A stretch of 64,000 nt of DNA from Paenibacillus sp. CAA11 (GCF_003060825.1 NZ_CP028922.1:1794501-1858500); one strand, 5' to 3'. Positions 16,591 through 26,472 are shown, numbered from the stretch's first letter. Notes: generated by a model from the letters alone, not told the origin. Numbers and translations: made by a program.

Positions 16591-19500
16591 ATGTTTTTGA
16601 AGAGGATCGAATTGGCGGGCTTTAAATCATTCGCTGACAAAACCGAGATGGAGTTTGTCCGCGGAATTACGGCAGTAGTTGGCCCTAACGGCAGTGGAAA
16701 AAGTAATATCTCTGATGGGATTCGCTGGGTGCTAGGTGAGCAAAGTGCGAAATCTTTGCGCGGCGGGAAGATGGAAGATATTATTTTTGCCGGGAGTGAC
16801 GCGCGCAAGGCCGTGAATTATGGTGAAGTATCATTAACGCTCGATAATACGGATCACGCGCTCTCCCTGGACTTTAGCGAGGTGACAGTCACTCGCCGGG
16901 TTCATCGCAGCGGGGACAGTGAGTATTATATTAATAAGCAATCCTGCCGTCTCAAGGACATTACAGAGCTGTTCATGGACACCGGTATCGGAAAAGAGGC
17001 TTATTCGATCATTGGTCAGGGCCGCATAGAAGAGATATTAAGCACGCGGTCGGAAGATCGGCGGGGAATTTTTGAAGAAGCTTCCGGTATCGTCAAATAT
17101 AAAACCCGTAAGCGGGATGCTAGGAAAAAGCTGGACGATACGGAGCAAAATCTGCTTCGCATTCATGATCTGGTCAGTGAGCTAGAGGATCAAATCGGAC
17201 CTCTTAAGGAGCAGTCTGAGAAGGCACTGCATTATAAGGAGCTGCGCGAGCAGCTAAAGGTCAAGGAGATCTCCCTATATGTGTTCCAGATTGAGCGTAT
17301 CCATGAATCGTGGAGTGAAGCGAATCAGAAGCTGGACAAGCTGAAGGAAGAACAGCTGGCCTTGTCCACTATTGTTTCTGCCCACGATGCCAAGCTGGAG
17401 AAAGAAAGAGTGGCACTCAAAGATGTTGAAGAAGAGCTGGAACGGCTTCAACGTAATCTTCTGGAATACAGTGAGAATTTTGAGAAGAGCGAGGGACAGA
17501 AGGAAGTTCTGAAGGAGCGCTTCAAGAACCTTGAGCAGAATCGGCTTCAGCTTCAGCAATCGATAGAAGCGAACGAGGAGGTATATCACCGCCGCTCCCA
17601 AGAACTTGATGCAGCCAAGGAGAAGTATGAAGCTGCACGGAAGCTGCTGGTTGAGCTGCGTCAGGAGCTGTCAGCAGAGGAAGCCAAGCTGGCAGGGGTA
17701 ACGGGTGGAATTAGCAGTGCACAGGAAGAGAGGCTTAAAGGCAGCCTCTTAGAGGTCATGAATGACATGGCACAGGCGCGCAATGATATTCGCAGCGCGG
17801 ATCAGCAGAAGGAGGCCATCGAGAAGCGGATGGCTAAAGCCGAGGAAGACGGCACCAAATGGAATGAAGCTCAGGCGAAACTCTCTTCAAGCCGGGCAGA
17901 GCTGGAGAAATCACTCAAACGCTTGGCGAAGGAAATTTCGGATCTTCGCAGTAGCTATATTTCTGAAAGCGAGAAGGTCCACTCTTTGCAAAAGTTGGCC
18001 GAGGAGGGCCGTGAAGGGATCCGCAAATGGGAACAAAAACGCGAGGCATTAGTCTCACGCAGGGATACTATGAAGGAAATGCAGGATGATTATGATGGTT
18101 TTGCGCACGGGGTTAAAGAAGTGCTCAAGGCCTCCCGCAAATCAGTTCTGCAAGGAGTGCATGGTGCAGTAGCGGAGCTGATCTCAGTACCTCAGAAGCT
18201 GGAAATTGCTGTGGAGACCGCGCTCGGGGCTGCGATGCAGCATATTGTTATGGAGAACGAGGCGGTGTCCCGCCAGGCGATTTCCTTTCTAAAACAGCGT
18301 CAGCTCGGCCGCGCAACCTTTCTTCCGCTCGATGTTATTCGTCCCCGCCAGATTTCCGCTATGGACAAGCGGAATATGGAAGAGGCGGAGGGCTTCATTG
18401 GCATCGGAGCTGAGCTGGTGGGCTATGATGCCAGGTACAGCGACATTGTGGGGAGCTTGCTCGGGAATGTCGTATTTGCGGATACGCTTGAGCATGCCAA
18501 TAAGATGGCAGCAAGAGGACAGTATCGATTCAGGGTTGTTACGCTGGAAGGCGATGTAGTTAATGCCGGGGGCTCCATGACGGGAGGCAGCCAGCATCGT
18601 AAGAACAGCAATCTGCTGGGCCGCGGACGCCAGCTGGAACAGCTGGATACAGATATCCGTCAAAGTGAAGAAATGATTGCGAAGCTTAAAGAAAGTCTGA
18701 CGGACATTCAGGCCCAGATTCGCAAAGCTGAAGAGCAGCTTGAGCAGCTGCGCGAGCTTGGCGACCGTAAACGCAGTGAAGAGCAGGGAATCGCAGGCGA
18801 TATGAAGCAGCTGGATCATGAATATCGCCATGTCACCGAGCAATTTGAGCTGTATGGTCAAGAAAAGGATCACTATCTGCAAGAGATCGAAGAGCAAAAG
18901 CAGCTGCGTGCAGTTGCAGAAGAGAAGCTGGTGAAGCTGCAGGACGAGGAGCAGACCATTCACCAAGCGATTCAGGCCGCCGAGTTTGCGCGTAAGGCCA
19001 GTGAGTCGGCGAAGGAGGAGCTGCAGTCCCAGCTGACCGATCTGAAGATCCGCGAAGGTAAGCTGGATCAAGAGACGCTGTCTTTGCAGGAACAGCTTGA
19101 TCGGCTGCAGGAAGAATGTACAAGCCGCGGCAAGGAGCTGGAGCAAAGCCGCAGGATTCTGGCTTCCATTGAAGCGGATCTGAAGAATAACGAACGAGAA
19201 AGCGTCCGGCAGACCGAGGACTTGAATTCCTATAAGCTGAAGAAAAGCCAGGCCAGTGAACAGCTGGAGCTCAAGCGTGCGGCTCGTATTTCACTCTCCC
19301 GTATTCTGGAGGAAGGCGAGAACGAGACGAAGGAGCAGCGTGCGGCACTTCGCGCTGTGGAAGAACAGCTGCGCCAGACCGAGATCCAGGCTAACAGACT
19401 GGATGTAGAGCTAGATAATATTCTGAAAAAGCTGAGTGAGGATTATGAGCTCAGCTATGAGATGGCAAAGCTTCGCTATTCGGTTCCAGAGGATGCAACC

Positions 19501-20160
19501 ATGGTTCAGGATGAGGTCAAAGAGCTCAAAAAACGCATTTCGGCGCTTGGTGAAGTGAACCTGGGTGCAATTGAAGAATATGAACGGGTGTCTGAACGCT
19601 ATGAGTTTCTGAGCGAACAGAAGAACGACCTGGTTGAAGCCAAAGCTACCTTATATCAGGTAATCAAGGAAATGGATGATGAAATGTCGAAGCGCTTCAA
19701 GTCTACCTTTGATGCAATTCGCCGTGAATTTGTTATCGTGTTCTCCAAACTGTTTGGCGGAGGAAGAGCAGATTTGGTGCTGCTAGACCCGGAAAATTTA
19801 TTGGAAACCGGAATTGATATTGTTGCACAGCCGCCAGGGAAGAAGCTGCAGAATTTGCAGCTGCTCTCCGGAGGCGAGCGTGCGCTTACTGCCATGGCGC
19901 TGCTGTTTGCCATTTTGCAGGTGAAGCCGGTTCCGTTCTGCGTGCTCGACGAGGTGGAGGCCGCGCTGGATGAAGCGAACGTGGTCCGCTTCGCACAATA
20001 TTTACGCGAGTTTTCCGAACAGACGCAATTTATCGTCGTGACCCATCGCAAAGGAACGATGGAAGAAGCCGACGTCCTCTATGGAGTAACTATGGAAGAA
20101 GGCGGCGTTTCCAAGCTCGTCTCCGTGAAGCTGGAGGACGAAGAGGCGGAAATTGCTTAA
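16591..20160 (+). CDS. smc: chromosome segregation protein SMC
   Basis: 1189 residues, the usual length. Walker A (GPNGSGKSN) is at about 31-39, the ABC signature LLSGGERALTA near 1091-1101 and the Walker B VLDEVEAALDEA near 1118-1129. Long coiled-coil arms, rich in Glu, Lys, Leu and Gln, flank a hinge at about 505-665 (the GVHGAVAELI start and glycine-rich GGSMTGGSQ end). The SMC dimer works with ScpA and ScpB to compact and segregate the chromosome. A candidate -10 (TACAAT) lies upstream near 16559. ftsY follows after 136 bases. Confidence 0.97.
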   Translation: MFLKRIELAGFKSFADKTEMEFVRGITAVVGPNGSGKSNISDGIRWVLGEQSAKSLRGGKMEDIIFAGSDARKAVNYGEVSLTLDNTDHALSLDFSEVTVTRRVHRSGDSEYYINKQSCRLKDITELFMDTGIGKEAYSIIGQGRIEEILSTRSEDRRGIFEEASGIVKYKTRKRDARKKLDDTEQNLLRIHDLVSELEDQIGPLKEQSEKALHYKELREQLKVKEISLYVFQIERIHESWSEANQKLDKLKEEQLALSTIVSAHDAKLEKERVALKDVEEELERLQRNLLEYSENFEKSEGQKEVLKERFKNLEQNRLQLQQSIEANEEVYHRRSQELDAAKEKYEAARKLLVELRQELSAEEAKLAGVTGGISSAQEERLKGSLLEVMNDMAQARNDIRSADQQKEAIEKRMAKAEEDGTKWNEAQAKLSSSRAELEKSLKRLAKEISDLRSSYISESEKVHSLQKLAEEGREGIRKWEQKREALVSRRDTMKEMQDDYDGFAHGVKEVLKASRKSVLQGVHGAVAELISVPQKLEIAVETALGAAMQHIVMENEAVSRQAISFLKQRQLGRATFLPLDVIRPRQISAMDKRNMEEAEGFIGIGAELVGYDARYSDIVGSLLGNVVFADTLEHANKMAARGQYRFRVVTLEGDVVNAGGSMTGGSQHRKNSNLLGRGRQLEQLDTDIRQSEEMIAKLKESLTDIQAQIRKAEEQLEQLRELGDRKRSEEQGIAGDMKQLDHEYRHVTEQFELYGQEKDHYLQEIEEQKQLRAVAEEKLVKLQDEEQTIHQAIQAAEFARKASESAKEELQSQLTDLKIREGKLDQETLSLQEQLDRLQEECTSRGKELEQSRRILASIEADLKNNERESVRQTEDLNSYKLKKSQASEQLELKRAARISLSRILEEGENETKEQRAALRAVEEQLRQTEIQANRLDVELDNILKKLSEDYELSYEMAKLRYSVPEDATMVQDEVKELKKRISALGEVNLGAIEEYERVSERYEFLSEQKNDLVEAKATLYQVIKEMDDEMSKRFKSTFDAIRREFVIVFSKLFGGGRADLVLLDPENLLETGIDIVAQPPGKKLQNLQLLSGGERALTAMALLFAILQVKPVPFCVLDEVEAALDEANVVRFAQYLREFSEQTQFIVVTHRKGTMEEADVLYGVTMEEGGVSKLVSVKLEDEEAEIA

Positions 20161-20296
20161 GGTGTACGAGCATGTCATAATAAGTAAGAATAGAGATTTT
20201 CAACCTTAGGAATTACAAATTCAGCATAAGAGCATACATTAGAATCAGGTAGGCGCTCACCTAACAGCGCCTCCCGGATTTATTAGGGGGATACAC

Positions 20297-21298
20297 ATGA
20301 GTTTCTTCAAGAAACTGAAGGAGAGCATCGCGGCCAAGACGGAGTCGGTAACCAAGCAGTTTAAGGACGGACTAGAGAAGAGCCGAAAGGGATTTGTTGA
20401 GAAGGTTGCCGACTTGATCACACGGCGCAAAAAGATTGATGAGGAGTTCTTCGAAGAGCTTGAAGAAATCCTCATTGGTGCTGACGTTGGGGTAAACACG
20501 GTTATTAAATTAATTGACGATCTTCGCGTGGAAGTGAAGAAGCGGAAGATTGAGGACGCTGCTGAGCTACAGCCTATTTTGTCAGAGAAGCTTGTCGGGC
20601 TGCTCAAGGGAGATCAAGATAACTCTCTGCGTATGAATCCTGATGGAATCACAGTTATTCTGTTTGTTGGGGTTAATGGAGTAGGCAAGACGACAACGAT
20701 TGGCAAGCTTGCCCATCATTTCAAGCAGCAGGGCAAGAAAGTGCTTATGGCAGCTGGTGACACGTTCCGCGCAGGTGCGATTGAGCAGCTGGAAGTGTGG
20801 GGGCAGCGCGTAGGGGTTGAGGTAATTAAGCAGCAGGCGGGCTCAGACCCGGCCGCAGTGATGTTCGATGCTGTTCAGGCCGCAAAACAGCGCGGCGCCG
20901 ATATTTTGCTCTGTGATACCGCAGGAAGACTGCAGAACAAGAGCAACCTGATGGAGGAGCTCAACAAGATTTATCGCGTCATCCAGCGGGAAATTCCAGG
21001 CGCTCCTCATGAGGTGCTGATGGTGCTGGACGCAACTACAGGACAAAATGCACTCAGTCAGGCGAAGTTGTTTGGGGAGAAGAGCGGTGTTACCGGACTT
21101 GTGCTGACCAAGCTTGACGGTACCGCGAAGGGCGGGATTGTCGTAGCCATCAGGCAAGAGCTTAGTCTGCCTGTGAAGCTGGTCGGACTAGGTGAGAAGA
21201 TGGAGGATTTACAGAAATTTGACTCCGAACAGTTTGTACATGGATTGTTCGCAGGGTTGATTGCAGAAGAAGACAGCAAGGAAAACACAGTTCAATAA
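20297..21298 (+). CDS. ftsY: signal recognition particle receptor FtsY
   Basis: 333 residues; a short-form FtsY without the long acidic A domain of enterobacteria. The N domain (about 1-95) is followed by the SRP GTPase domain: GVNGVGKTTT near 125-134, AAGDTFRAGAIEQL, the DTAGR motif, and TKLDGTAKGG. It receives the Ffh-ribosome complex at the membrane for co-translational insertion. A 22-base hairpin (20251-20272) lies just upstream, and the start follows TAGGGGG. Confidence 0.97.
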   Translation: MSFFKKLKESIAAKTESVTKQFKDGLEKSRKGFVEKVADLITRRKKIDEEFFEELEEILIGADVGVNTVIKLIDDLRVEVKKRKIEDAAELQPILSEKLVGLLKGDQDNSLRMNPDGITVILFVGVNGVGKTTTIGKLAHHFKQQGKKVLMAAGDTFRAGAIEQLEVWGQRVGVEVIKQQAGSDPAAVMFDAVQAAKQRGADILLCDTAGRLQNKSNLMEELNKIYRVIQREIPGAPHEVLMVLDATTGQNALSQAKLFGEKSGVTGLVLTKLDGTAKGGIVVAIRQELSLPVKLVGLGEKMEDLQKFDSEQFVHGLFAGLIAEEDSKENTVQ

Positions 21299-21333
21299 AG
21301 GGTAAAAAAGAGGCTTGGAAAGGAGCGATACTT

Positions 21334-21981
21334 ATGGCGAATACGTACACATACTCCCGTAAGGAGGAGGTGGCTAACGCCATCACCCACGGGATTGGAG
21401 CTTTGCTTAGCGTGGCTGCTCTCGTGCTGCTAATTGTTTTTGCGAGTACGAAGGGAACCGGCTGGCATCTTGGAAGCTACATTGTCTATGGGATTACTAT
21501 GCTGATGTTGTATTCCTGTTCAACCATGGTTCACAGTCTCCGTGAGGGAAAGGTAAAGGATCTGTTTGAGTTTTTTGATCACTCTTCGATCTATCTGTAT
21601 ATTGCCGGAAGTTACACACCGTTCTTGCTCGTAGCCACTCGCGGGACACTTGGCTGGACTTTGTTCGGCATTGTATGGGGAATTGCGGTGTTTGGGGTTG
21701 TATTTAAAGCATTCTTCGTGAAGAAATTCCTGTTCATGTCCACGATTTTCTACATTGGCATGGGCTGGCTGATCATGATGATTTGGCCTCAGCTCTTAGC
21801 GACTGTTCCTGCAGGAGGGATCAACCTGCTCGTTGCCGGGGGGGTTCTGTATACGCTAGGGACCGTGTTCTATGTATGGCGGGGCTTCCCTTACCATCAT
21901 GCCATCTGGCATTTGTTCGTGCTTGCCGGAAGTGTGCTGCATTTCTTCGCCATTTTGCTGTATCTGCTTCCAATCCGCTAA
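21334..21981 (+). CDS. trhA: PAQR/TrhA (hemolysin III) family membrane protein
   Basis: 215 residues with seven predicted membrane segments. Family motifs are visible: STMVHSL after the second segment, FDHSSIYLYIAGSYTPF and the C-terminal HHAIWHLFVLAGSVLHF; these His, Asp and Ser residues bind a metal in the family. Homologues in Bacillus have been linked to membrane homeostasis and the name hemolysin III is historical. It lies 35 bases after ftsY, probably in the same transcript, and separates ftsY from ylxM, which are adjacent in B. subtilis. A terminator follows. Confidence 0.9.
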   Translation: MANTYTYSRKEEVANAITHGIGALLSVAALVLLIVFASTKGTGWHLGSYIVYGITMLMLYSCSTMVHSLREGKVKDLFEFFDHSSIYLYIAGSYTPFLLVATRGTLGWTLFGIVWGIAVFGVVFKAFFVKKFLFMSTIFYIGMGWLIMMIWPQLLATVPAGGINLLVAGGVLYTLGTVFYVWRGFPYHHAIWHLFVLAGSVLHFFAILLYLLPIR

Positions 21982-22010
21982 CCCGATTTATCCATATGAA
22001 CTGCTGGTTG

Positions 22011-22048
22011 AAGAAGATGTTAAGTAATTATGCTTGACATCTTCTTTT
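22011..22048 (+). terminator. rho-independent terminator after trhA
   Basis: A 14-bp stem (22011-22024 with 22033-22046, one T-G pair, 8-base loop) followed by TT. Its right arm contains the -35 box of the next promoter. Confidence 0.75.
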
Positions 22049-22062
22049 GAGTTATGTATGAT
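22034..22062 (+). promoter_or_regulatory. sigma-A promoter for ylxM-ffh-rpsP
   Basis: TTGACA at 22034-22039, a 17-base spacer and TATGAT at 22057-22062. The -35 lies inside the right arm of the preceding terminator stem. Confidence 0.85.
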
Positions 22063-22118
22063 AAGGAACGTTGATATCGCTGTAAAGTGTTTTTCCTTGA
22101 CGGAGGGAGTGCCCGAAT

Positions 22119-22472
22119 TTGAGTCAAGAGAATCGGCTTGAGAAGACAAACCGGATCAACCTGTTGTTTGACTTCTATGAATTGCTGCTGACAGAGAAGC
22201 AGCAGACGTTCCTTAAATATTATTTTCATGATGATTTCTCGCTAGGCGAGATTGCTTCGGAATTTGAAATTAGCCGCCAGGCGGTATATGAACATATTAA
22301 GCGTGCAGAGCAGATGCTTGAACTGTACGAAGAAAAGCTGGGTTTGTTGGAGAAGCAGCAGCGCCGCAATGAACTGATCGGTAAGCTGGGCTACTTGATT
22401 GAAGCTAACATAATAGACCCGAAGCCTAAGAAGGAAGTTAAAGAGCTCGTGAGTGAGCTTGAAGAATTATAA
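22119..22472 (+). CDS. ylxM: YlxM family DNA-binding protein
   Basis: 117 residues from TTG 22119, after GGAGGGAG. The helix-turn-helix resembles sigma-factor region 4 (SLGEIASEFEISRQAVYEHIKRAE). YlxM is always next to ffh in Firmicutes and is thought to modulate the SRP pathway; the evidence for a DNA target is thin. The N-terminus NRINLLFDFYELLLTEKQ is typical. It has its own consensus promoter and lies 54 bases before ffh. Confidence 0.93.
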   Translation: MSQENRLEKTNRINLLFDFYELLLTEKQQTFLKYYFHDDFSLGEIASEFEISRQAVYEHIKRAEQMLELYEEKLGLLEKQQRRNELIGKLGYLIEANIIDPKPKKEVKELVSELEEL

Positions 22473-22526
22473 ATGATAATTAACGTAAGGTAGAATAGAG
22501 TAATTTAGATAGGAGGTGACCGGAGC

Positions 22527-23912
22527 ATGGCATTTGAAGGATTAACATCTAGGCTGCAGAGCGTATTCAGCAAGCTGCGCGGCAAGGGCAAGGTATCTGA
22601 GGATGATGTCAATGAGGCGATGCGCGAGGTGCGTCTGGCTTTGCTTGAAGCGGACGTTAACTTTAAAGTAGTCAAAGAGTTCATTGCAAAAGTCAAAGAG
22701 AAGGCTGTCGGCAGTGAAGTGATGGAAAGCTTTACGCCAGGCATGGTCATCATTGACATAGTAAACAAAGAACTGACTCAGCTTATGGGCGGCAGCCAGG
22801 AGAAGTTGGCCAAGAGCACTCGTCCGCCAACCGTAATTATGATGGCAGGTTTGCAGGGTGCTGGTAAAACTACAACCTCAGCCAAACTGGCCAAGTTGCT
22901 TCTTAAGAACAATCATCGGCCGATGCTGGTAGCAGGCGATATTTATCGTCCTGCGGCGATCAAGCAGCTGCAGGTGCTGGGTGAGCAGATCAAAGTTCCC
23001 GTATTCGCGCTTGGCGAAGGGATCAGCCCGGTAGAGATTGCTCGCCAGGCCCTGGAGCAGGCCAAGGAGAATGGCAACGACTACCTCATTATTGATACTG
23101 CGGGCCGTCTGCATGTCGATGAGGCGCTGATGGAAGAGCTGCGTCAGATTCATGAGACGGTCAAGCCGGACGAAGTACTGCTTGTAGTTGATGCTATGAC
23201 AGGTCAAGATGCAGTTAATGTTGCGGAGAGCTTTAACAACCAGCTGTCCTTGACGGGGGTTGTGCTGACAAAGCTTGATGGTGATACGCGTGGTGGTGCG
23301 GCCCTTTCGGTTAAAGCGGTAACCGGCTGCCCGATCAAGTTTGCAGCCCTTGGTGAGAAGATTGATGCACTTGAGCCGTTCCACCCGGAACGGATGGCTT
23401 CCCGGATTCTAGGGATGGGGGACATGCTCTCTCTGATTGAGAAAGCACAGTCTAACATTGATGCCGAGAAAGCAAAGGAAATGGAGCGCAAAATGCGTAA
23501 CGCCGAATTCACATTCGACGATTTCCTGGAGCAAATGGATCAAGTCAAGAAGCTGGGGCCACTGGACCAGATCATGGATATGATTCCTGGCATGGGCAAA
23601 GTGAAGCAAATGAAGGATCTCAAGGTTGATGAGAAGCAAATGGGTCGTGTGGAAGCTATCGTTCATTCAATGACGAAGGATGAGAAGCAAAATCCTGATA
23701 TGATTAACCACAGCCGCCGCAAACGGATTGCCGCTGGCAGCGGTACAAACCTTGCGGATGTCAACCGGCTCATTAAGCAGTTTGATGAAATGCGCCGTAT
23801 GATGAAGCAGTTCTCTGATATGATGGGCGGATCCAAAGGCGGTAAAGCGGCAAAGATGCTCCGCGGTCTTCAAGGCAAGGGCGGCAAAGGCTTGAAATTT
23901 CCTTTCCGCTAA
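22527..23912 (+). CDS. ffh: signal recognition particle protein Ffh
   Basis: 461 residues. The NG GTPase has GLQGAGKTTT near 108-117, DTAGRLHVDE and TKLDGDTRGGAA. The methionine-rich M domain (about 300-461; MIPGMGKVKQM, then GSGTNLADVNRLIKQFDEMRRMMKQ) binds 4.5S RNA and signal peptides. It escorts nascent membrane proteins to FtsY. The start follows TAGGAGGTGACC. rpsP follows after 56 bases. Confidence 0.98.
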   Translation: MAFEGLTSRLQSVFSKLRGKGKVSEDDVNEAMREVRLALLEADVNFKVVKEFIAKVKEKAVGSEVMESFTPGMVIIDIVNKELTQLMGGSQEKLAKSTRPPTVIMMAGLQGAGKTTTSAKLAKLLLKNNHRPMLVAGDIYRPAAIKQLQVLGEQIKVPVFALGEGISPVEIARQALEQAKENGNDYLIIDTAGRLHVDEALMEELRQIHETVKPDEVLLVVDAMTGQDAVNVAESFNNQLSLTGVVLTKLDGDTRGGAALSVKAVTGCPIKFAALGEKIDALEPFHPERMASRILGMGDMLSLIEKAQSNIDAEKAKEMERKMRNAEFTFDDFLEQMDQVKKLGPLDQIMDMIPGMGKVKQMKDLKVDEKQMGRVEAIVHSMTKDEKQNPDMINHSRRKRIAAGSGTNLADVNRLIKQFDEMRRMMKQFSDMMGGSKGGKAAKMLRGLQGKGGKGLKFPFR

Positions 23913-23968
23913 AAGCCGGTAGCGGTATGATATAAAAAGTTTGATTCTTGTAAGGAGGTGAATTTTTC

Positions 23969-24241
23969 ATGGCAGTTCGTATTCGTCTGAAACGTATGGG
24001 TGCTCACAAAGCTCCTTTCTACCGTGTGGTTGTTTCGAATTCTCGTTCCCCACGTGACGGTCGTTTTATCGAGGAAATCGGTTACTACAATCCGGTCGCT
24101 GAGCCGGCAGTAGTTAAGATTGATGAAGAGAAAGCTCTTAAATGGCTTCAAGACGGTGCTCAAGCTTCTGACACTGTTCGCAACCTGCTCAGCAAAGCTG
24201 GCGTGTTGAAGAAGTTCCACGAGCTTAAGCAGCAGAAATAA
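23969..24241 (+). CDS. rpsP: 30S ribosomal protein S16
   Basis: 90 residues beginning [11 protein letters not shown], followed by [22 protein letters not shown], the S16 signature region. The start follows AAGGAGGTGA. It lies in the conserved ffh-rpsP-khpA cluster and is needed for 30S body assembly. Confidence 0.98.
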   Translation: MAVRIRLKRMGAHKAPFYRVVVSNSRSPRDGRFIEEIGYYNPVAEPAVVKIDEEKALKWLQDGAQASDTVRNLLSKAGVLKKFHELKQQK

Positions 24242-24263
24242 TGGCTGATTCGGAGGGTCCTCT

Positions 24264-24494
24264 ATGGAACAATTAGTCGGCGTTATTGCGAAGGCTTTAG
24301 TTGATCATCCGGACGATGTCCGTGTGAACGTCGTGGAGAAGGAACATCTTGTCGTTTATGAGCTTACCGTACATCCCGAGGATGTGGGGAAGGTGATCGG
24401 CAAGCAGGGCCGGATTGCCAAGGCGCTTCGCACGGTAGTTACATCGGCAGCTGTTAAGATGGATAAGCGGGTAACCGTGGACATCATATCTTAA
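24264..24494 (+). CDS. khpA: KH domain RNA-binding protein KhpA (YlqC)
   Basis: 76 residues, a single KH domain. The GxxG loop is visible in VIGKQGRIAKALRTVV. KhpA forms a dimer with KhpB (Jag) and affects cell elongation and RNA metabolism in Firmicutes. It lies 22 bases after rpsP. A terminator follows, and the ylqD gene that separates ylqC from rimM in B. subtilis is absent here. Confidence 0.95.
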   Translation: MEQLVGVIAKALVDHPDDVRVNVVEKEHLVVYELTVHPEDVGKVIGKQGRIAKALRTVVTSAAVKMDKRVTVDIIS

Positions 24495-24508
24495 AGATAT
24501 ACGAAAGC

Positions 24509-24537
24509 GGGTTAGGATGCATGTCCTAGCCCTTTTT
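24509..24537 (+). terminator. rho-independent terminator after khpA
   Basis: A 9-bp stem (24509-24517 with 24524-24532, one G-U pair) followed by five T. Confidence 0.8.
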
Positions 24538-24588
24538 CGTACATGCTGAAGATTATCTCATTATGGATTTATGAACTGGGAGGAAGAC

Positions 24589-25107
24589 ATGTCGGAATCA
24601 TTACTGACTGTGGGAAAGCTTGTTAATACACACGGTATTCGTGGCGAGGTAAAGGTACTGCTTAGCACAGACTTTCCGGAGGTCCGTTTCTCACCGAAGA
24701 GTGAGCTGATGATCATTGATCCTGAATCAGGAAAGCAGATCAAGGTAACCGTGGAGGCATCTCGTCCATATAAACAGACCTATATCGTCAAATTTAAGGA
24801 ATATGGCAATATTAATGATATCGAGCGCTACAAGGGGTGGGATATTAAGGTACCCAAAGACCAGTCTGTAGAGCTTCCGGAGAACGAGTATTATTTTCAT
24901 GAAATTATCGGGTGCCAGGTGGTTACTGATGAAGGAGAGACATTGGGCACGATAAAGGAAATTCTGCGTCCTGGCGCTAATGATGTTTGGGTCGTGAAGC
25001 TTGCTACCGGCAAGGATTTGCTGCTGCCTGTCATTGACGATGTAGTGCTTGATGTTAACGTAAAGGACAAGCTGGTCAAGGTTCATCTCTTGGAAGGACT
25101 GCTGTAA
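24589..25107 (+). CDS. rimM: ribosome maturation factor RimM
   Basis: 172 residues from ATG 24589, after GGGAGGA; an in-frame ATG at 24571 precedes that site. The N-terminal domain starts [19 protein letters not shown], the family signature, and the C-terminal PRC barrel contains [14 protein letters not shown] and PGANDVWVV. RimM binds the 30S head near S19 and assists 16S rRNA processing. Its stop overlaps the trmD start by one base. Confidence 0.97.
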   Translation: MSESLLTVGKLVNTHGIRGEVKVLLSTDFPEVRFSPKSELMIIDPESGKQIKVTVEASRPYKQTYIVKFKEYGNINDIERYKGWDIKVPKDQSVELPENEYYFHEIIGCQVVTDEGETLGTIKEILRPGANDVWVVKLATGKDLLLPVIDDVVLDVNVKDKLVKVHLLEGLL

Positions 25108-25889
25108 TGATGCGTGTAGATGTACTGACTCTTTTCCCTGAAATGTTCTCGGGTGTATTCGGCTCAAGCATTCTAGGAAAAGCACAGGATAAAGGCATTG
25201 TTTCGTTAAACGCGATCAACTTTCGCGATTATTCGGAGAGCAAACACGGCACTGTGGATGATACACCCTATGGTGGTGGTGGAGGAATGGTATTGAAGCC
25301 TGAACCGATCTTCCGAGCGGTTGAGGATGTACTGGGGCTTTCTTCACAAGCTGGAGTTCCAGATCCGAGTGCGGTCGGCCGGCCTCCACGGATCATTCTG
25401 ATGTGTCCGCAGGGCGAGACCTTTACTCAGTCTAAGGCGGAAGAATTGTCCGCAGAGGAGCATCTCATCTTTATTTGCGGCCACTATGAAGGATATGACG
25501 AGCGGATACGTGAGCATTTGGTTACGGACGAGCTGTCTGTTGGAGATTATGTCTTAACTGGGGGCGAGCTTCCTGCTATGGTCGTAATCGATAGTGTGGT
25601 TAGGCTTCTTCCGGGTGTTCTTGGCAATGAGACAAGCGCTGTAACGGACTCCTTCAGTACTGGATTGCTGGAGTATCCGCACTATACTCGCCCTGTAGAA
25701 TTTAGAGGTTGGAAGGTGCCTGATATTCTGCTAAGTGGTCACCATGCCAACGTTGCCGATTGGCGGAGGAAGGAAGCGCTGAGAAGAACTTGGCAGCGTC
25801 GTCCTGATCTTTTACAGCATATAGAGCTTTCTGCTAAGGACAAGAAGTGGCTAGATGAAATTCGGGCTGAAGAGACAGCGGGCAAATAA
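25107..25889 (+). CDS. trmD: tRNA (guanine(37)-N1)-methyltransferase
   Basis: 260 residues. TrmD methylates G37 next to the anticodon and so prevents frameshifting. The SPOUT knot is visible in [21 protein letters not shown], with [12 protein letters not shown] before it and [12 protein letters not shown] near the end. The start is ATGATG at 25107/25110; the second ATG gives the usual [14 protein letters not shown] terminator follows, so rplS is not co-transcribed with it. Confidence 0.97.
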   Translation: MMRVDVLTLFPEMFSGVFGSSILGKAQDKGIVSLNAINFRDYSESKHGTVDDTPYGGGGGMVLKPEPIFRAVEDVLGLSSQAGVPDPSAVGRPPRIILMCPQGETFTQSKAEELSAEEHLIFICGHYEGYDERIREHLVTDELSVGDYVLTGGELPAMVVIDSVVRLLPGVLGNETSAVTDSFSTGLLEYPHYTRPVEFRGWKVPDILLSGHHANVADWRRKEALRRTWQRRPDLLQHIELSAKDKKWLDEIRAEETAGK

Positions 25890-25921
25890 CCTTTCTAAAT
25901 AAATATGGAAGATATACGTAT

Positions 25922-25966
25922 GAAATCCCTACCTGATTCCAAGTGGAATAGGCCGGGATTTTTTTT
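25922..25966 (+). terminator. rho-independent terminator after trmD
   Basis: A long interrupted stem (AAATCCC with GGGATTT, plus an inner stem around 25932-25950) followed by eight T. Confidence 0.85.
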
Positions 25967-26036
25967 CATATGATTAAAATTACCTTCCTCGTGGTATTGT
26001 ATCATGTTGAGGCCAAGTTGGAGGCGAGAGAGGAAT

Positions 26037-26408
26037 ATGAAGACATTTGATCTGAAGAAAGCGAAATATGATCCGAAACAGGAAGAGCAGGTACGTCGGA
26101 GTTTTTTCAAAAAGTTGAAGCGAGCAGCCGGGAAAATTCCGTTCACCAAAGATATTGTAGCACTATATTACTGCGCAACTGATCCGAAAACCCCGCTGTA
26201 TGTTAAAGGTATTGCACTTGCGGCTCTGGCTTATTTCATCAGTCCGCTGGATGCAATCCCTGATGTTATTGCAGGACTTGGGTTTACAGACGATGCGGCT
26301 GCGATTGTTACGGTGATGAAGGTGGTAGGCAGTCATATTACCGATGAGCATCGCGATAAAGCGAGTGCTTTCCTAAGTGGTGAAACGGCATCTAAATCAA
26401 AAATGTAG
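26037..26408 (+). CDS. DUF1232 (YkvA-type) membrane-associated protein
   Basis: 123 residues from ATG 26037, after GGAGGCGAGAGAGG. A basic N-terminal region (1-50) precedes a conserved hydrophobic segment with DPKTPLYVKGIALAALAYF and SPLDAIPD, the DUF1232 core, followed by a second hydrophobic helix (DDAAAIVTVMKVV). Function is unknown; members are small membrane proteins. It is flanked by terminators on both sides and is the first gene of the block inserted between trmD and rplS. Confidence 0.85.
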   Translation: MKTFDLKKAKYDPKQEEQVRRSFFKKLKRAAGKIPFTKDIVALYYCATDPKTPLYVKGIALAALAYFISPLDAIPDVIAGLGFTDDAAAIVTVMKVVGSHITDEHRDKASAFLSGETASKSKM

Positions 26409-26426
26409 CTGAGGGGCTCGTAAATT

Positions 26427-26445
26427 GCTCCGAAAGGAGCTTTTT
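26427..26445 (+). terminator. rho-independent terminator after the DUF1232 gene
   Basis: GCTCC-GAAA-GGAGC, a stem with a tetraloop, followed by five T. Confidence 0.7.
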
Positions 26446-26472
26446 GTATGCAGAAGAGAAAGATGTTTTCAA

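Noticed and set aside
18289..19146. 285-codon minus-strand frame inside smc
   Set aside because: Leu-, Gln- and Phe-rich translation of the coiled-coil complement, without a binding site or motif.
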